In this document: piece by piece, positions 8,629-17,355 of the stretch | Numbering within the stretch: the first letter of the stretch is position 1 | How the letters are laid out: every line of letters starts with the position of its first letter | NCBI GenBank assembly: GCA_964649515.1 | Contig: CAZYPV010000025.1 | Location: 1 to 41,608 of the forward strand | Direction of reading: 5' to 3' | DNA from: CALKGK01 sp964649515 | GTDB taxonomy: Bacteria > Bacteroidota > Bacteroidia > Flavobacteriales_D > Sanyastnellaceae | Length of the DNA stretch: 41,608 bases | The notes under the pieces: model-generated | Told to the model about the DNA's origin: nothing | Database searches by the model: none | The model's input: only the letters and a program-made list of their open reading frames with translations | Made by a program: the position numbers and the translations under genes

Positions 8629-9573
8629 TTATTCAATGAGTCCACGTCCGGTTTTCTCCACCAATCCGTCTTCTTTCAACTTAGCGAAGGACTGATCGAG
8701 TACGCCGTTAATGAATCCGTTGGATTTCGGTGTGCTGTAGTATTTCGACAATTCGATGTATTCGTTCATGGTCACTTTGGCAGGAATGCTTGGAAAGGAG
8801 CGTACTTCAGCCATGGCCATTTTCATCAAAATGGTGTCCATCAAAGCGATGCGCTCAATTTCCCAATTCTTGGTGTACTCACTGATGATGGCTTCGTTTT
8901 CTTCTGCTAGCGACAATGAACGACGATAAAGGGTCTTCACAAAGTCTTCCTCATCGTCATCACCTTTCCACAATGGAAGCAATTCCACGTCGTCGTGATT
9001 TTCCTTGATGGATTTGATGGTCTTGATGGTCATGCTTGAGATCAAGTCAAGATCATCGTTCCAAAAGACACTCTTTTCTTCAAAATAGTCGTGCAGCAAC
9101 TCAAAGTTGATCATGTGACGTTTGAAGAAACGAAGGAGGAAGTCGCGGTCATGAGCAAATCCACGTTCTTCCGATTCCATGTACTCTTTATAATCCTCGG
9201 TTTCCATGAGCATCTTGAACTCTTTCTTCACGAGGTCGCGGTTGTCAGACCACGTAACACCAAGATCTTCTGCTTTTTTGCGGAGTGACTTGCTGTTGGC
9301 GAGGATTCTGAGCGGACGATTGGTGACGAATTTGGTGTTGGGGTGAAGGTCTTCCTTGCTGGGCAATTGTTTGTTCTTTCCAGCTTCGATGCGGTCAATC
9401 GCTGCTCCTTGCATTTCTACGATCAAAGTGAGGAGGTAGATGTACATTTCTTCCATCTTGTCAATGGAAAAGAAGAGTGCTTTTTCTGCTTTTCCAGCAT
9501 CTCCTTCGCCTTCCTGATAAAAGGCATAAAGGGTTTGTAATACTTTGATTCGTAGGTGTCTTCTATTGAGCAT
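8629..9573 (-). CDS. nusB: transcription antitermination factor NusB (long form)
   Basis: 314 aa, about twice the length of E. coli NusB but normal for Bacteroidota, where an N-terminal half precedes the canonical domain. It starts MLNRRHLRIKVLQTLYAF, the RNA-binding Arg-rich helix pattern of NusB. The C-terminal half (about 190-300) holds the helical core: KTLYRRSL, NWEIERIALMDTILMKMAMAE, SIPAKVTMNEYIELSKYYS and GFINGVLDQ. NusB with NusE/S10 binds boxA RNA and supports rRNA antitermination. It lies 30 bp downstream of leucine dehydrogenase with no visible terminator or -7 box between, so it may be read from that promoter. Confidence 0.93.
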   Translation of the reverse strand: MLNRRHLRIKVLQTLYAFYQEGEGDAGKAEKALFFSIDKMEEMYIYLLTLIVEMQGAAIDRIEAGKNKQLPSKEDLHPNTKFVTNRPLRILANSKSLRKKAEDLGVTWSDNRDLVKKEFKMLMETEDYKEYMESEERGFAHDRDFLLRFFKRHMINFELLHDYFEEKSVFWNDDLDLISSMTIKTIKSIKENHDDVELLPLWKGDDDEEDFVKTLYRRSLSLAEENEAIISEYTKNWEIERIALMDTILMKMAMAEVRSFPSIPAKVTMNEYIELSKYYSTPKSNGFINGVLDQSFAKLKEDGLVEKTGRGLIE

Positions 9574-9603
9574 GCTTTGCCGTTTAAAAATGAGGTATGG
9601 TTT

Positions 9604-10710
9604 CTAAAATTTTTGATTGATTCGTCCAATAGCAGCAATTCGTGCTTCAGCCATTTGGTTTGCGGCCAAATAACTTGGAATTTGCTCGGTGTTGGATTTT
9701 TTCAAGATGTTCAATGTGGTGTCGTAAATCTGGCTTGCCTGACTCATTGCTGCGTCTTTGTGGTAGCCAATCACTTCCCAGTAGCAGTTAATGATTCCTC
9801 CCGCATTCACGAGATAGTCAGGAGCGTAAACGATGCCTTTTTTCATCACTTCAATGCCGTGCTTTTCTTCGTTGGCAAGTTGATTGTTGGCTGCACCGGC
9901 AATCACAGCACATTTCAAGCGCTTGAGGGTGTCGTCGTTCACGGTAGCTCCAAGCGCGCAGGGTGCGTAGATGTCCATGTCAATGTCGTAAATCTCATCG
10001 GGTGCACAGGCTTGAACACCGTAGCGGTTCACGATTTCATTCACTCGGTCTTCAAAGATGTCGGTAATGGTCACTACCGCTCCTTCTTTCACCAAGTATT
10101 CCACCAAGGTTTCCCCCACACTTCCAACACCTTGAACGGCAATTTTCTTTCCCCCGAGGTCGTCAGATCCAAACTGCTCTTTGGCAGCGGCTTTCATTCC
10201 CATGTAAACTCCGTAGGCGGTAACGGGTGATGGATCTCCAGACCCACCAAGATAGCTTGGTTTTCCGGCAACGTGCTTGGTTTCCATGGCTACCCATTCA
10301 ATGTCTTTGGTAGAGATGCCAACGTCTTCTGCGGTGATGTATTTCCCACCAAGGCTGTTCACAAATCGCCCAAATCTGCGGAAAAGGGCTTCGGATTTAT
10401 CGGTTCTGCTGTTTCCAATAATCACGGCTTTTCCTCCTCCGAGATTCAAACCGGCCAAGGCACTTTTATAGGTCATCCCGCGAGATAAACGCAATACGTC
10501 GGTGAGGGCTTCTCCTTCGTTGGCATATTGCCACATGCGGGTTCCCCCCAAACTGGGACCAAGGGTGGTATCATGAATTGCGATGATGGCGCGAAGCCCG
10601 GTAGCTTTGTCTTGACAGAACAATACTTGTTCGTGATCGTAGGCTGCCATGTCTGTGATGACAGCAGGAGAGGAGGTCATTTCTGCTCTCGATTGAGTTA
10701 CGTCGATCAT
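9604..10710 (-). CDS. ldh: leucine dehydrogenase
   Basis: 368 aa, full length for the Glu/Leu/Phe/Val dehydrogenase family, leucine type. It carries the glycine-rich catalytic motif GLNLGGGKAVI; Lys82 and Lys94 have the same spacing as the substrate-binding and catalytic lysines of Bacillus leucine dehydrogenase. The NAD-binding site is GVGSVG at about 194-199. It reversibly deaminates branched-chain amino acids to 2-oxo acids using NAD+ in the cytosol. In organisms with branched fatty acids this also supplies primers, an inference here. Valine dehydrogenase is an alternative name for close relatives. A -7 box at 10758-10765 suggests its own promoter. Confidence 0.92.
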   Translation of the reverse strand: MIDVTQSRAEMTSSPAVITDMAAYDHEQVLFCQDKATGLRAIIAIHDTTLGPSLGGTRMWQYANEGEALTDVLRLSRGMTYKSALAGLNLGGGKAVIIGNSRTDKSEALFRRFGRFVNSLGGKYITAEDVGISTKDIEWVAMETKHVAGKPSYLGGSGDPSPVTAYGVYMGMKAAAKEQFGSDDLGGKKIAVQGVGSVGETLVEYLVKEGAVVTITDIFEDRVNEIVNRYGVQACAPDEIYDIDMDIYAPCALGATVNDDTLKRLKCAVIAGAANNQLANEEKHGIEVMKKGIVYAPDYLVNAGGIINCYWEVIGYHKDAAMSQASQIYDTTLNILKKSNTEQIPSYLAANQMAEARIAAIGRINQKF

Positions 10711-10757
10711 TTCCTTTGAAGATTCAAATTAAACCGCGTCCACGTCGGACGGGTGCG

Positions 10758-10765
10758 CAAAATTA
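10758..10765 (-). promoter_or_regulatory. candidate -7 box for leucine dehydrogenase
   Basis: On the minus strand the sequence is TAATTTTG, an exact match to the Bacteroidota -7 consensus TAnnTTTG, lying 47 bases before the ATG. No good TTG -33 element is seen at the usual spacing. The rest of the 91-bp gap holds only a 5-bp hairpin (CGTCC/GGACG, 10738-10752) without a T run. Confidence 0.4.
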
Positions 10766-10801
10766 AACTTTTTTCCCTTCTTCGCAGCGTATTTGTCGTC
10801 C

Positions 10802-12427
10802 TTAAGCTTGCTCTTTTTTTGTTTTAAACTCACTTGTAAAATGAAATTCCAATTCGGGGAAGTTCTGTTGCTCCATTTGCAAGAGAAATTGACTGGGGGC
10901 GAGGTAAACGTCGTTGCCGTCTTTATCAATCACCATGTCGTTGACTTTTAAGCGCTTGAACTCGGCTAACTTTTCAATGTTTTTGGTGGCTTTGGGGTCA
11001 AGGTCGCTTTTCAAGGTGATCCAACAGGCTTTGAAATAGTTTTTGGCTTCAAACCTACACTTTGCCCCATATTCGTGCTCAAGTCGGTAATTGATGACTT
11101 CAAACTGAAGTTCACCAACGGTTCCAATGATCTTGCGATTTCCGTTTTCCCTTACAAACAATTGAGCTACTCCTTCATCGGTTAACTGCTGCACCCCTTT
11201 GTCCAATTGCTTGGATTTCATGGGGTCGAGGTTAACGAGTTCTTTGAAGATTTCGGGTGAAAAGCTCGGTATTCCTTGAAAGGTAAGTTGTTCACCTTCG
11301 GTGAGGGTGTCACCAATTTTGAAATTCCCAGTGTCGTACAGGCCAATCACGTCTCCAGGATAGGCTTCTTCAACCACACTTTTATCTTGTGCCAAGAAGG
11401 TGGCGGGATTGGCAAACTTGAGCTTCTTCTCTAGGCGAACGTGATTGAAAAATTTATTTCGCTCAAATTTTCCAGAACAAACGCGCAAAAAGGCGATTCG
11501 ATCGCGGTGCTTGGGGTCTATATTGGCGTGAATTTTAAATACAAAGCCGGTAAATTTACTTTCGGTGGGCTCCACCATGCGAACGTTGGTTGGTCGGCTG
11601 CGAGGTGTAGGTGCAATTTCTACGAAGGAGTCCAAAAGTTCGCGAACGCCAAAATTATTAACGGCACTTCCAAAGAATACGGGGGCAATTTCACCACTCA
11701 TGTAGGTTTGTGGATCAAAGTCTTCGTAAACGCCTTCAATGAGTTCCACGTCTTCCCGCAGTTGCGCTGCATGCTCTCCAACAAGTTGATCCAGCTTGGG
11801 GTCTGCAAGGTCTTTGATTTGTACTACGTCCTTAGCAATGGTGGTTTTGCTGGGGTCAAATAGGTTAAGGCTTTTGTCATACAGGTTGTACACGCCTTTG
11901 AAGGTGTGACCAATACTGATGGGCCAAGAAAGTGGTCGTACTTTAATGTCAAGCTTGGTTTCCAATTCGTCCAAAAGGTCAAAGGGGTCTTGTCCTTCAA
12001 GGTCCATTTTGTTGATGAAAACAATGACCGGAGTATCACGCATTCGGCACACTTCCATGAGTCGCTCGGTTTGTGCTTCCACGCCTTTTACACAGTCAAT
12101 CACGAGAACAACGCTGTCCACTGCGGTGAGGGTTCGGTAGGTGTCTTCGGCGAAATCCTTGTGTCCAGGGGTGTCCAAAAGGTTGATGAGTTTGTCCCGA
12201 TAATGAAAGGCCATCACCGAGGTGGCGACAGAGATTCCACGTTGGCGCTCAATTTCCATGAAGTCGGAGGCGGCGGTTTTGGTGATTTTGTTGGATTTCA
12301 CTGCTCCGGCGGTCTGAATGGCACCTCCAAAAAGCAAAAACTTTTCGGTGAGGGTCGTTTTTCCAGCATCGGGGTGAGAGATGATGGCAAAGGTTTTTCG
12401 GTGCTGTATTTCTTCCTGTAAACTCAT
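10802..12427 (-). CDS. prfC: peptide chain release factor 3
   Basis: 541 aa, full length. It is a translational GTPase that recycles RF1/RF2 from the ribosome after peptide release. G1 is SHPDAGKT (17-24); the switch segment includes FMEIERQRGISVATSV; G3 is DTPGHKDF; G4 is NKMD. The N-terminal start MSLQEEIQHRKTFAIISHPD matches the family. RF3-specific domains II and III follow, including EHEYGAKCRFE. It is divergent from the sugar-dehydrogenase-like gene at 12512 across an 84-bp gap with a good -7 box. Confidence 0.96.
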   Translation of the reverse strand: MSLQEEIQHRKTFAIISHPDAGKTTLTEKFLLFGGAIQTAGAVKSNKITKTAASDFMEIERQRGISVATSVMAFHYRDKLINLLDTPGHKDFAEDTYRTLTAVDSVVLVIDCVKGVEAQTERLMEVCRMRDTPVIVFINKMDLEGQDPFDLLDELETKLDIKVRPLSWPISIGHTFKGVYNLYDKSLNLFDPSKTTIAKDVVQIKDLADPKLDQLVGEHAAQLREDVELIEGVYEDFDPQTYMSGEIAPVFFGSAVNNFGVRELLDSFVEIAPTPRSRPTNVRMVEPTESKFTGFVFKIHANIDPKHRDRIAFLRVCSGKFERNKFFNHVRLEKKLKFANPATFLAQDKSVVEEAYPGDVIGLYDTGNFKIGDTLTEGEQLTFQGIPSFSPEIFKELVNLDPMKSKQLDKGVQQLTDEGVAQLFVRENGNRKIIGTVGELQFEVINYRLEHEYGAKCRFEAKNYFKACWITLKSDLDPKATKNIEKLAEFKRLKVNDMVIDKDGNDVYLAPSQFLLQMEQQNFPELEFHFTSEFKTKKEQA

Positions 12428-12445
12428 GGATGTAATTTAAGGGGG

Positions 12446-12453
12446 CAAAAATA
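12446..12453 (-). promoter_or_regulatory. candidate -7 box for prfC
   Basis: The minus-strand sequence is TATTTTTG, an exact TAnnTTTG match 18 bases before the prfC ATG. No clear TTG -33 is visible. The same 84-bp gap must also hold the promoter of the plus-strand operon; only an imperfect TAACTTGC is seen there. Confidence 0.45.
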
Positions 12454-12511
12454 CGAAACTCAGCGGCGATTCTGCTGTTTTCGTAACTTGCTTGTTCTTA
12501 ATCCCATTACG

Positions 12512-14044
12512 ATGAATGCTAAAATCACGCTTATTTTTGTCTTTGCTTTCTTTTTTTGTCTTCCGTCTTGGTCGCAAACGCCTTCTCCTCTTGAAGTGGA
12601 TTTGAGTTTGTTCGCTAGCGGATTTAGCTCTCCTGTGGGAATGTATCATGCGGGAGATTCCAGACTTTTTGTGATTGAACAGGCTTCAGGTAGGATCAAG
12701 GTGCTGGACAGCAATGGAACCGAATTGGGAACCTTCCTCAATGTGAGCTCGCAGATCAGTACGGGTGGGGAACGCGGACTCCTTGGTCTTGCTTTTCACC
12801 CCGAATACAGTGCTAACGGACGTTTCTTCATCAACTATACCAACAATCAAGGAAGTACCGTGGTAGCAGAGTACGGTGTAAGTGGGAATCCGAATGTGGC
12901 CAACCCTTCGGCGGTGCAAACCATCATTACGATCCCTCAGGATTTTGGGAATCACAATGGCGGACACATTGCTTTTGGTGCTGACGGATATTTGTACATC
13001 GGCATGGGAGATGGAGGTAGTGCTGGCGACCCCAACAACCGAGCACAAAACCCGCAATCTTTGTTGGGGAAAATGCTTCGCTTGGATGTGGATGGGGGAA
13101 CACCTTATGCCATTCCTAACGACAATCCTTTTGTAGGAGATGCGGGTACGCTTGACGAAATTTGGTCTACCGGAATGCGCAACCCTTGGAAGTTTTCCTT
13201 CGACCAAGAAACGGGCGATTTGTGGATTGCTGATGTTGGACAAAACATCAAAGAAGAAGTGAATTTGGAATTGGCGGGAAGTGCCGGTGGATTGAACTAC
13301 GGCTGGCGCTGTTTTGAAGGCTTTTCTACTTTCAATGGCTCCGGGTGTAATGGAACTTACGAAGATCCCGTGGCCGATTTTAGTCACAACGCGCCGTATA
13401 ATTTTTGTTCCATTACGGGGGGATATGTTTATCGGGGTGATGAATTTCCAAACATGATTGGGAAATACTTTTTTACAGATTATTGTGCAGGAAGCATCTA
13501 CACGCTGGAAAATGTGAATGGAACTTGGGCAGATGAAGAGGTGAACTCCGAACTCGGTTTTGGAAACGTTGCCTTTGGTGAAGGGGCGAACGGTGATTTG
13601 TACGTGGTGACGATCAGTGGAAACATTTATAAGTTAGAAGATGCGAATGGCGATTTCAACCCGAGCATTGGTGTGGACGCCTTTGGAAACCTCGCTGCTT
13701 CGGAGGGGAGTACTTTTTATTGGTTCTTGAACGGGGAGCTGATCGATGGTTTGAATACGCAGTTCATTCAGGCCAATCAAAGCGGGATGTATTCGGCAGT
13801 GGTGGAAGATAGCAACGGTTACGCGCTTGCCACAAACAGCATTGAATGGCTGGTATTGAGCGGGGTGCCCGGATGTACCTATGATAATGCAGATAACTAT
13901 TCGGCAGAGGCAATGGTGGACGATGGTTCGTGCACATGGACTTTCGGAAATAACACTTGTCCGAGCGACCTCAACGCCGATGGAGCGGTGAATGCCTCCG
14001 ATCTATTGAGCTTCTTGGAGACCTTTGGTACCGTTTGTGATTAG
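12512..14044 (+). CDS. secreted PQQ-dependent sugar dehydrogenase-like protein with dockerin-like tail
   Basis: 510 aa. The start is the ATG opening the signal peptide MNAKITLIFVFAFFFCLPSW; the frame is open to an upstream TTG, which I reject. Residues ~30-380 form a six-bladed propeller of the soluble glucose dehydrogenase / HHIP-like family: GERGLLGLAFHPEYSANGRF, YLYIGMGDGGSAGDPNNRAQ, LLGKMLRLDVDGG, GMRNPWKFSF and NYGWRCFEG. Members oxidise aldose sugars with PQQ or bind Ca2+ and PQQ; the substrate here is unknown. After a short Ig-like segment come a Cys-bracketed repeat GCTYDNADNY..DDGSC (about 458-478) and the motif DLNADGAVNASDLL near the C-terminus, a dockerin/EF-hand-like loop. No canonical T9SS domain follows. 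First gene of the plus-strand run. Confidence 0.86.
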   Translation: MNAKITLIFVFAFFFCLPSWSQTPSPLEVDLSLFASGFSSPVGMYHAGDSRLFVIEQASGRIKVLDSNGTELGTFLNVSSQISTGGERGLLGLAFHPEYSANGRFFINYTNNQGSTVVAEYGVSGNPNVANPSAVQTIITIPQDFGNHNGGHIAFGADGYLYIGMGDGGSAGDPNNRAQNPQSLLGKMLRLDVDGGTPYAIPNDNPFVGDAGTLDEIWSTGMRNPWKFSFDQETGDLWIADVGQNIKEEVNLELAGSAGGLNYGWRCFEGFSTFNGSGCNGTYEDPVADFSHNAPYNFCSITGGYVYRGDEFPNMIGKYFFTDYCAGSIYTLENVNGTWADEEVNSELGFGNVAFGEGANGDLYVVTISGNIYKLEDANGDFNPSIGVDAFGNLAASEGSTFYWFLNGELIDGLNTQFIQANQSGMYSAVVEDSNGYALATNSIEWLVLSGVPGCTYDNADNYSAEAMVDDGSCTWTFGNNTCPSDLNADGAVNASDLLSFLETFGTVCD

Positions 14045-14064
14045 AATCAAGCTAAATCGACAAC

Positions 14065-14883
14065 ATGAAATTATTCAAGATCTCTGCTATACTTGGCTGT
14101 TTAACAATCTGTGCTGCATTTGTCTCTTGCGGACTAAATAAAGAGACTTCATCCATCTCAGAAAAGAGCACATCAAGCCAAAATGCTCAGGGTGTTCAAG
14201 CCAAATATTTTCCGGACAGTATCACGAGTCCATACCACGTTTTGAAGCTGTCCGAAGGCTTTGCCGTGATCGATCCCGACGGGAAAATTTTGATTAACAA
14301 GCTCCTTTTTGCTAAAAAACTGAACACAGCAATGCAGTTGCTGAGCACAGAGGGAGAGATCTTGTATTATGATTTCGAAGGAAGACGGCTTGAAGATCAC
14401 CGTGAATTTTTTGGTGTTTGCGGTACCGTACCTCATTATACCTTGAGCATAGTGGAAAACGATGATGCCTATGTGGTTCAGGAAATCGAGACCTTTTATA
14501 CCCCAATTGACGAACAAAAAAATGAGCCCATCAATACCATTTGGAAAGCAAGTGTGGACAGCATTTGTTTTCTCAATAAGCGCAAAGAATTTCAGTTCAC
14601 CAGCAACTTTGGGATTTTCAGTGAATTGAGTCCGAACCCTAGAACGATTGTCTATTACAAAGACGGCAAACTCAAGTTCTCAGAAAGTGCGCAACGCTAC
14701 GACGATTTTTGGTTGGATGCTGAGGTTTTGTATGTGCGGAACGGAGAAGCAATTGGTATTCACCCCATCTTGGAACCCCAGTTTTCACGCATCGAAAAGT
14801 TTGAAGGGGCACTGGCCAAGGTTGTTCTTTTGAATGGCAAGGAGGCCTTCATCGATATCGAAGGAAATATTTATCCGCTCTAA
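14065..14883 (+). CDS. lipoprotein of unknown function
   Basis: 272 aa. It has a lipoprotein signal peptide ending FVSC (Cys22), then a polar, beta-rich body. The last ~35 residues, with EGALAKVVLLNGKEAFIDIEG, look like one WG-type repeat, as does YHVLKLSEGFAVIDPDGKIL near residue 55; in WG-repeat proteins these short beta hairpins recur many times, here only at the ends. No family can be named with confidence. It begins 20 bp after the sugar-dehydrogenase-like gene and 30 bp before the next gene, so it is probably cotranscribed. Envelope location is inferred from the lipobox. Confidence 0.75.
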   Translation: MKLFKISAILGCLTICAAFVSCGLNKETSSISEKSTSSQNAQGVQAKYFPDSITSPYHVLKLSEGFAVIDPDGKILINKLLFAKKLNTAMQLLSTEGEILYYDFEGRRLEDHREFFGVCGTVPHYTLSIVENDDAYVVQEIETFYTPIDEQKNEPINTIWKASVDSICFLNKRKEFQFTSNFGIFSELSPNPRTIVYYKDGKLKFSESAQRYDDFWLDAEVLYVRNGEAIGIHPILEPQFSRIEKFEGALAKVVLLNGKEAFIDIEGNIYPL

Positions 14884-14913
14884 GTATTTCCTCCAGACCA
14901 AAAACAAGCTTTC

Positions 14914-15453
14914 ATGCAAATTTTATTTCTCTCCGTCCTTTTTACAACACTGCTCATTTCCCTGTGCCTTTTTGTTGCCTTCATCCATCTTGAAGGACAA
15001 AATGGAAAGGGGAGCGAGTTGCTACACTTGGTTTTATTTCCATATTCAGGTTGGGGTTTTTGGGTGCATGAAAGGTATAAAAGATCGGGTGTAAAAGATT
15101 TGTTACCAAGAGATTATTACGTTTATAAACACATGGGTTTGTTGAATGTGGTTCTGAGTTGCGGACTCCTCGTTGGGGCTTTTTTAATGTGGTCGGAGAG
15201 TCTGAGTTACATCGGGGAAGGGATGGAATGGGCAGAGGACACAGACCATGCTTCCATGATTGGAGTGGGGTTATTGGGCGATATGATCATCGGCGTTGGA
15301 ACCCTGATTTATGGCGGAATATTGCTAGTGCTGTGGTTCATTGCTGCTCTGGTACTGATCGCCATCCCGTTCTTCTTGGCGAGATCCAGCAAACGTGCAT
15401 ATCTTTTTCATCAACTCAAAAAAGAAAACGAACAGCTCAAATCGGGAACTTAG
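14914..15453 (+). CDS. inner-membrane protein of unknown function
   Basis: 179 aa with about four hydrophobic segments: residues 2-24 (LFLSVLFTTLLISLCLFVAF), ~76-94 (LLNVVLSCGLLVGAFLMW), and two helices in ~115-153 (GVGLLGDMIIGVGTLIYGG and LVLWFIAALVLIAIPFFL). The C-terminal ~25 residues are charged and coil-like (LFHQLKKENEQLKSG). I do not recognise a family. Spacing of 30 bp upstream and 65 bp downstream on the same strand suggests an operon with the lipoproteins around it. Confidence 0.72.
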   Translation: MQILFLSVLFTTLLISLCLFVAFIHLEGQNGKGSELLHLVLFPYSGWGFWVHERYKRSGVKDLLPRDYYVYKHMGLLNVVLSCGLLVGAFLMWSESLSYIGEGMEWAEDTDHASMIGVGLLGDMIIGVGTLIYGGILLVLWFIAALVLIAIPFFLARSSKRAYLFHQLKKENEQLKSGT

Positions 15454-15518
15454 TCGCTTTAACCGTGGAGGAGAAGCGGAGTTTTTATACCTTGAAGCCC
15501 CGATTAACATACCAAATC

Positions 15519-16337
15519 ATGAAACAACTTCACTTCAATATTTCAAGCTTTATTTTGGTCGGAATGGCCCTATTCGTTCTCACTTCTTGCAACCTTCTTG
15601 GTGCTCAGAAGGCGGGTGAATTGAACGATAAGGGTTTGGAAGCCATGGACAATGGTCAATTGGAACTGGCCATCGATTACTTTTCAGAAGCTCTGGAACA
15701 ACGAATCATTGACAAATCAGTAAAGGCAACCTGCCTGAGAAACCTTGCCATTGCTTGGGAAGAATTTGGAAATGCTGATTCATCGCGTCACTATTCCCTT
15801 GCTGCGGCTGAATTGATTGGTGAAGATACCTACGAATATGAGGTGTACATGGCTGATGTGAGCATGATTGACGGAGATATCCCTGCGGCCATTCAACGTT
15901 TACAGACTGCAAAAATCAAAGGCGGTGAGAATATGGAAGTGTGCAACCTCCTGGGATTGATTTACTTGGGTGAATATGGTACCGACTACATCGATTACGA
16001 GCAGGCGGCATACTACAACCGAAAGGCTTATGAGCAAGGAGAAAGTAGGGCTACGTCTTATTTGTTGGCTTTGTCCGAATACTACCTCGACAACAATGAT
16101 GTGGCGCTGGAGATTTTCAAAAGAATGCAGACCGATTATCCGTCTTTTACAGATGCACAATATTTTGAGGGGATCATCTACCTCGAAAATGGTGAGTTCG
16201 AAAGGGGAGTAGCGGTGCTGGAAGAGCTCAAAACAAAGGATGCAGATTACATTGAGATTGTCGACCAAAACATTGCCGAATTCGATCCCAACAATGGGCT
16301 GGAGGAATTGATCTTGGAAGCCGACATTGAACAGTAG
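15519..16337 (+). CDS. TPR-repeat lipoprotein
   Basis: 272 aa. The frame is open for 120 codons upstream, but those overlap the preceding gene in another frame. The ATG at 15519 opens a lipoprotein leader ending LTSC (Cys24), so I start there. The body is helical with tetratricopeptide patterns: AGELNDKGLEAMDNGQLELA / IDYFSEALEQ, then CNLLGLIYLGE...AAYYNRKAYEQ, and LLALSEYYLDNNDVALEIFK / AQYFEGIIYLENGEFERGV. TPR proteins act as protein-binding scaffolds; the partner is unknown, though neighbouring envelope proteins are candidates. It sits 11 bp before the 117-aa gene. Confidence 0.82.
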   Translation: MKQLHFNISSFILVGMALFVLTSCNLLGAQKAGELNDKGLEAMDNGQLELAIDYFSEALEQRIIDKSVKATCLRNLAIAWEEFGNADSSRHYSLAAAELIGEDTYEYEVYMADVSMIDGDIPAAIQRLQTAKIKGGENMEVCNLLGLIYLGEYGTDYIDYEQAAYYNRKAYEQGESRATSYLLALSEYYLDNNDVALEIFKRMQTDYPSFTDAQYFEGIIYLENGEFERGVAVLEELKTKDADYIEIVDQNIAEFDPNNGLEELILEADIEQ

Positions 16338-16348
16338 AAGAAAAGACC

Positions 16349-16702
16349 ATGTTAGTAAAAGCTTTGGCTAATGCCTTGCTGGATGAGTTCAGCAAAACCG
16401 AAATCGCCTATACCGATTACCTCGAGGGCGGACAAACGTATCGTTTTGCTTGTGTTCTTTGGTTGTCCAACGAACGCATTCTCCAAATCATCACCGATTA
16501 CTCCAATCACTTTGATGAGGAGCAACAAGAAAACATGCAAGCCATTGCGGCACATCTTGAGGTGTGGCGAGAGTGCTGGAGAACGTTGGACGCAACGGCA
16601 GATTTTAAAAAGAACGATCGCTTTGTCTTTCAAAACAAGCACCGCTTTCCAAGAGAACAGGCCAATGCGTTTATCGACTACTTGAAAGAATTGCGGTCAT
16701 GA
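16349..16702 (+). CDS. 117-aa protein of unknown function, coupled to the formyltransferase
   Basis: 117 aa, soluble, no signal peptide, rich in aromatic and acidic residues (e.g. WLSNERILQIITDYSNHFDE and EVWRECWRTLDATADFKK). I recognise no family. Its TGA stop overlaps the ATG of the next gene by 4 bases (16699-16702), so it is translationally coupled to the formyltransferase and may be a partner or regulator of it (inference). It starts 11 bp after the TPR lipoprotein. Its length, protein-like composition and tight packing argue that it is real. Confidence 0.75.
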   Translation: MLVKALANALLDEFSKTEIAYTDYLEGGQTYRFACVLWLSNERILQIITDYSNHFDEEQQENMQAIAAHLEVWRECWRTLDATADFKKNDRFVFQNKHRFPREQANAFIDYLKELRS

Positions 16703-17355
16703 AGGTGCTTTTCATTGGTAAACGAAACGATGCAAAGGCGGAAGAGGCAGTAGAGTTCCTTTCGTCTTTTAAGCTCGATTTAGAGGTGGTTTGGAGCAGT
16801 AGAAATGAGGCTTATCCCGAATACCTCCGTTCTTGGTCGGGAGATTTGGTATTGTCTTATTTGTCCCAATGGATCATTCCAGCAAGCACTTTGAATGGAG
16901 CGAAATTTGCCGCTTTGAACTGGCACCCCGGCACTCCTGAATATCCGGGGATTGGTTGTACCAACTTCGCCGTCTATGAAGGTGCTTCTAGTTTTGGGAT
17001 GACCTGTCACCACATGAATCCAAAGGTGGATACAGGAGCCATTGTGGAGGTGAGACGCTTTGATGTTGAAGCGGAGGACGATGTTTTTAGCATGACGCAA
17101 AAGTGCTATGTCGAAATTCTCCACAGTTTCAAGGCGGTACTAACACAGATCATCAAGAATCAAAGCTTGCCCCAATCGAAGGAGCATTGGACAAGAAGAC
17201 CTTTTCGCAGAACAGAACTCGATGCACTTTGTGTGCTCGATCTTTCTATGGATGAGGAGGAAATGAAAAAAAGAATCAAAGCTACCAAGTACGATAAACA
17301 CTGGGCTTTTATCGAAATCAATGGTGTGAAATTTATCCCAAGTCCCGAAATATGA
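16699..17355 (+). CDS. stand-alone formyltransferase (formyl_trans_N fold)
   Basis: 218 aa. It contains the catalytic signature of the methionyl-tRNA / GAR / sugar formyltransferase superfamily: NWHPGTPEYPGIGCTNFAVY (Asn74, His76), then GMTCHHMNPKVDTGAIV (Asp111), so the Asn-His-Asp triad for formyl transfer from N10-formyltetrahydrofolate is intact. It is too short to be Fmt (about 310 aa) and its first strand (MKVLFIGKRND) and C-terminus (about 170-218) differ, so a small-molecule or nucleotide-sugar amine formyltransferase is likelier than tRNA modification. Substrate unknown. It overlaps the genes on both sides by 4 bp (ATGA), making a coupled trio at 16349-18008. Confidence 0.83.
   Translation: MKVLFIGKRNDAKAEEAVEFLSSFKLDLEVVWSSRNEAYPEYLRSWSGDLVLSYLSQWIIPASTLNGAKFAALNWHPGTPEYPGIGCTNFAVYEGASSFGMTCHHMNPKVDTGAIVEVRRFDVEAEDDVFSMTQKCYVEILHSFKAVLTQIIKNQSLPQSKEHWTRRPFRRTELDALCVLDLSMDEEEMKKRIKATKYDKHWAFIEINGVKFIPSPEI

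Noticed and set aside
9556..10230. 224-aa plus-strand open frame
   Set aside because: It is the antisense shadow of leucine dehydrogenase, which has intact catalytic motifs; the shadow translation has skewed His/Val/Phe composition.
10738..10752. Hairpin CGTCC/GGACG as a prfC terminator
   Set aside because: Stem of only 5 bp with no T run on the minus strand.
12686..13387. 233-aa minus-strand open frame
   Set aside because: Antisense shadow of the sugar-dehydrogenase-like gene, Ser/Thr/Arg-rich with no domain.
15159..15518. 120-codon N-terminal extension of the TPR lipoprotein
   Set aside because: It overlaps the preceding membrane-protein gene out of frame, and the ATG at 15519 begins a proper lipoprotein leader.
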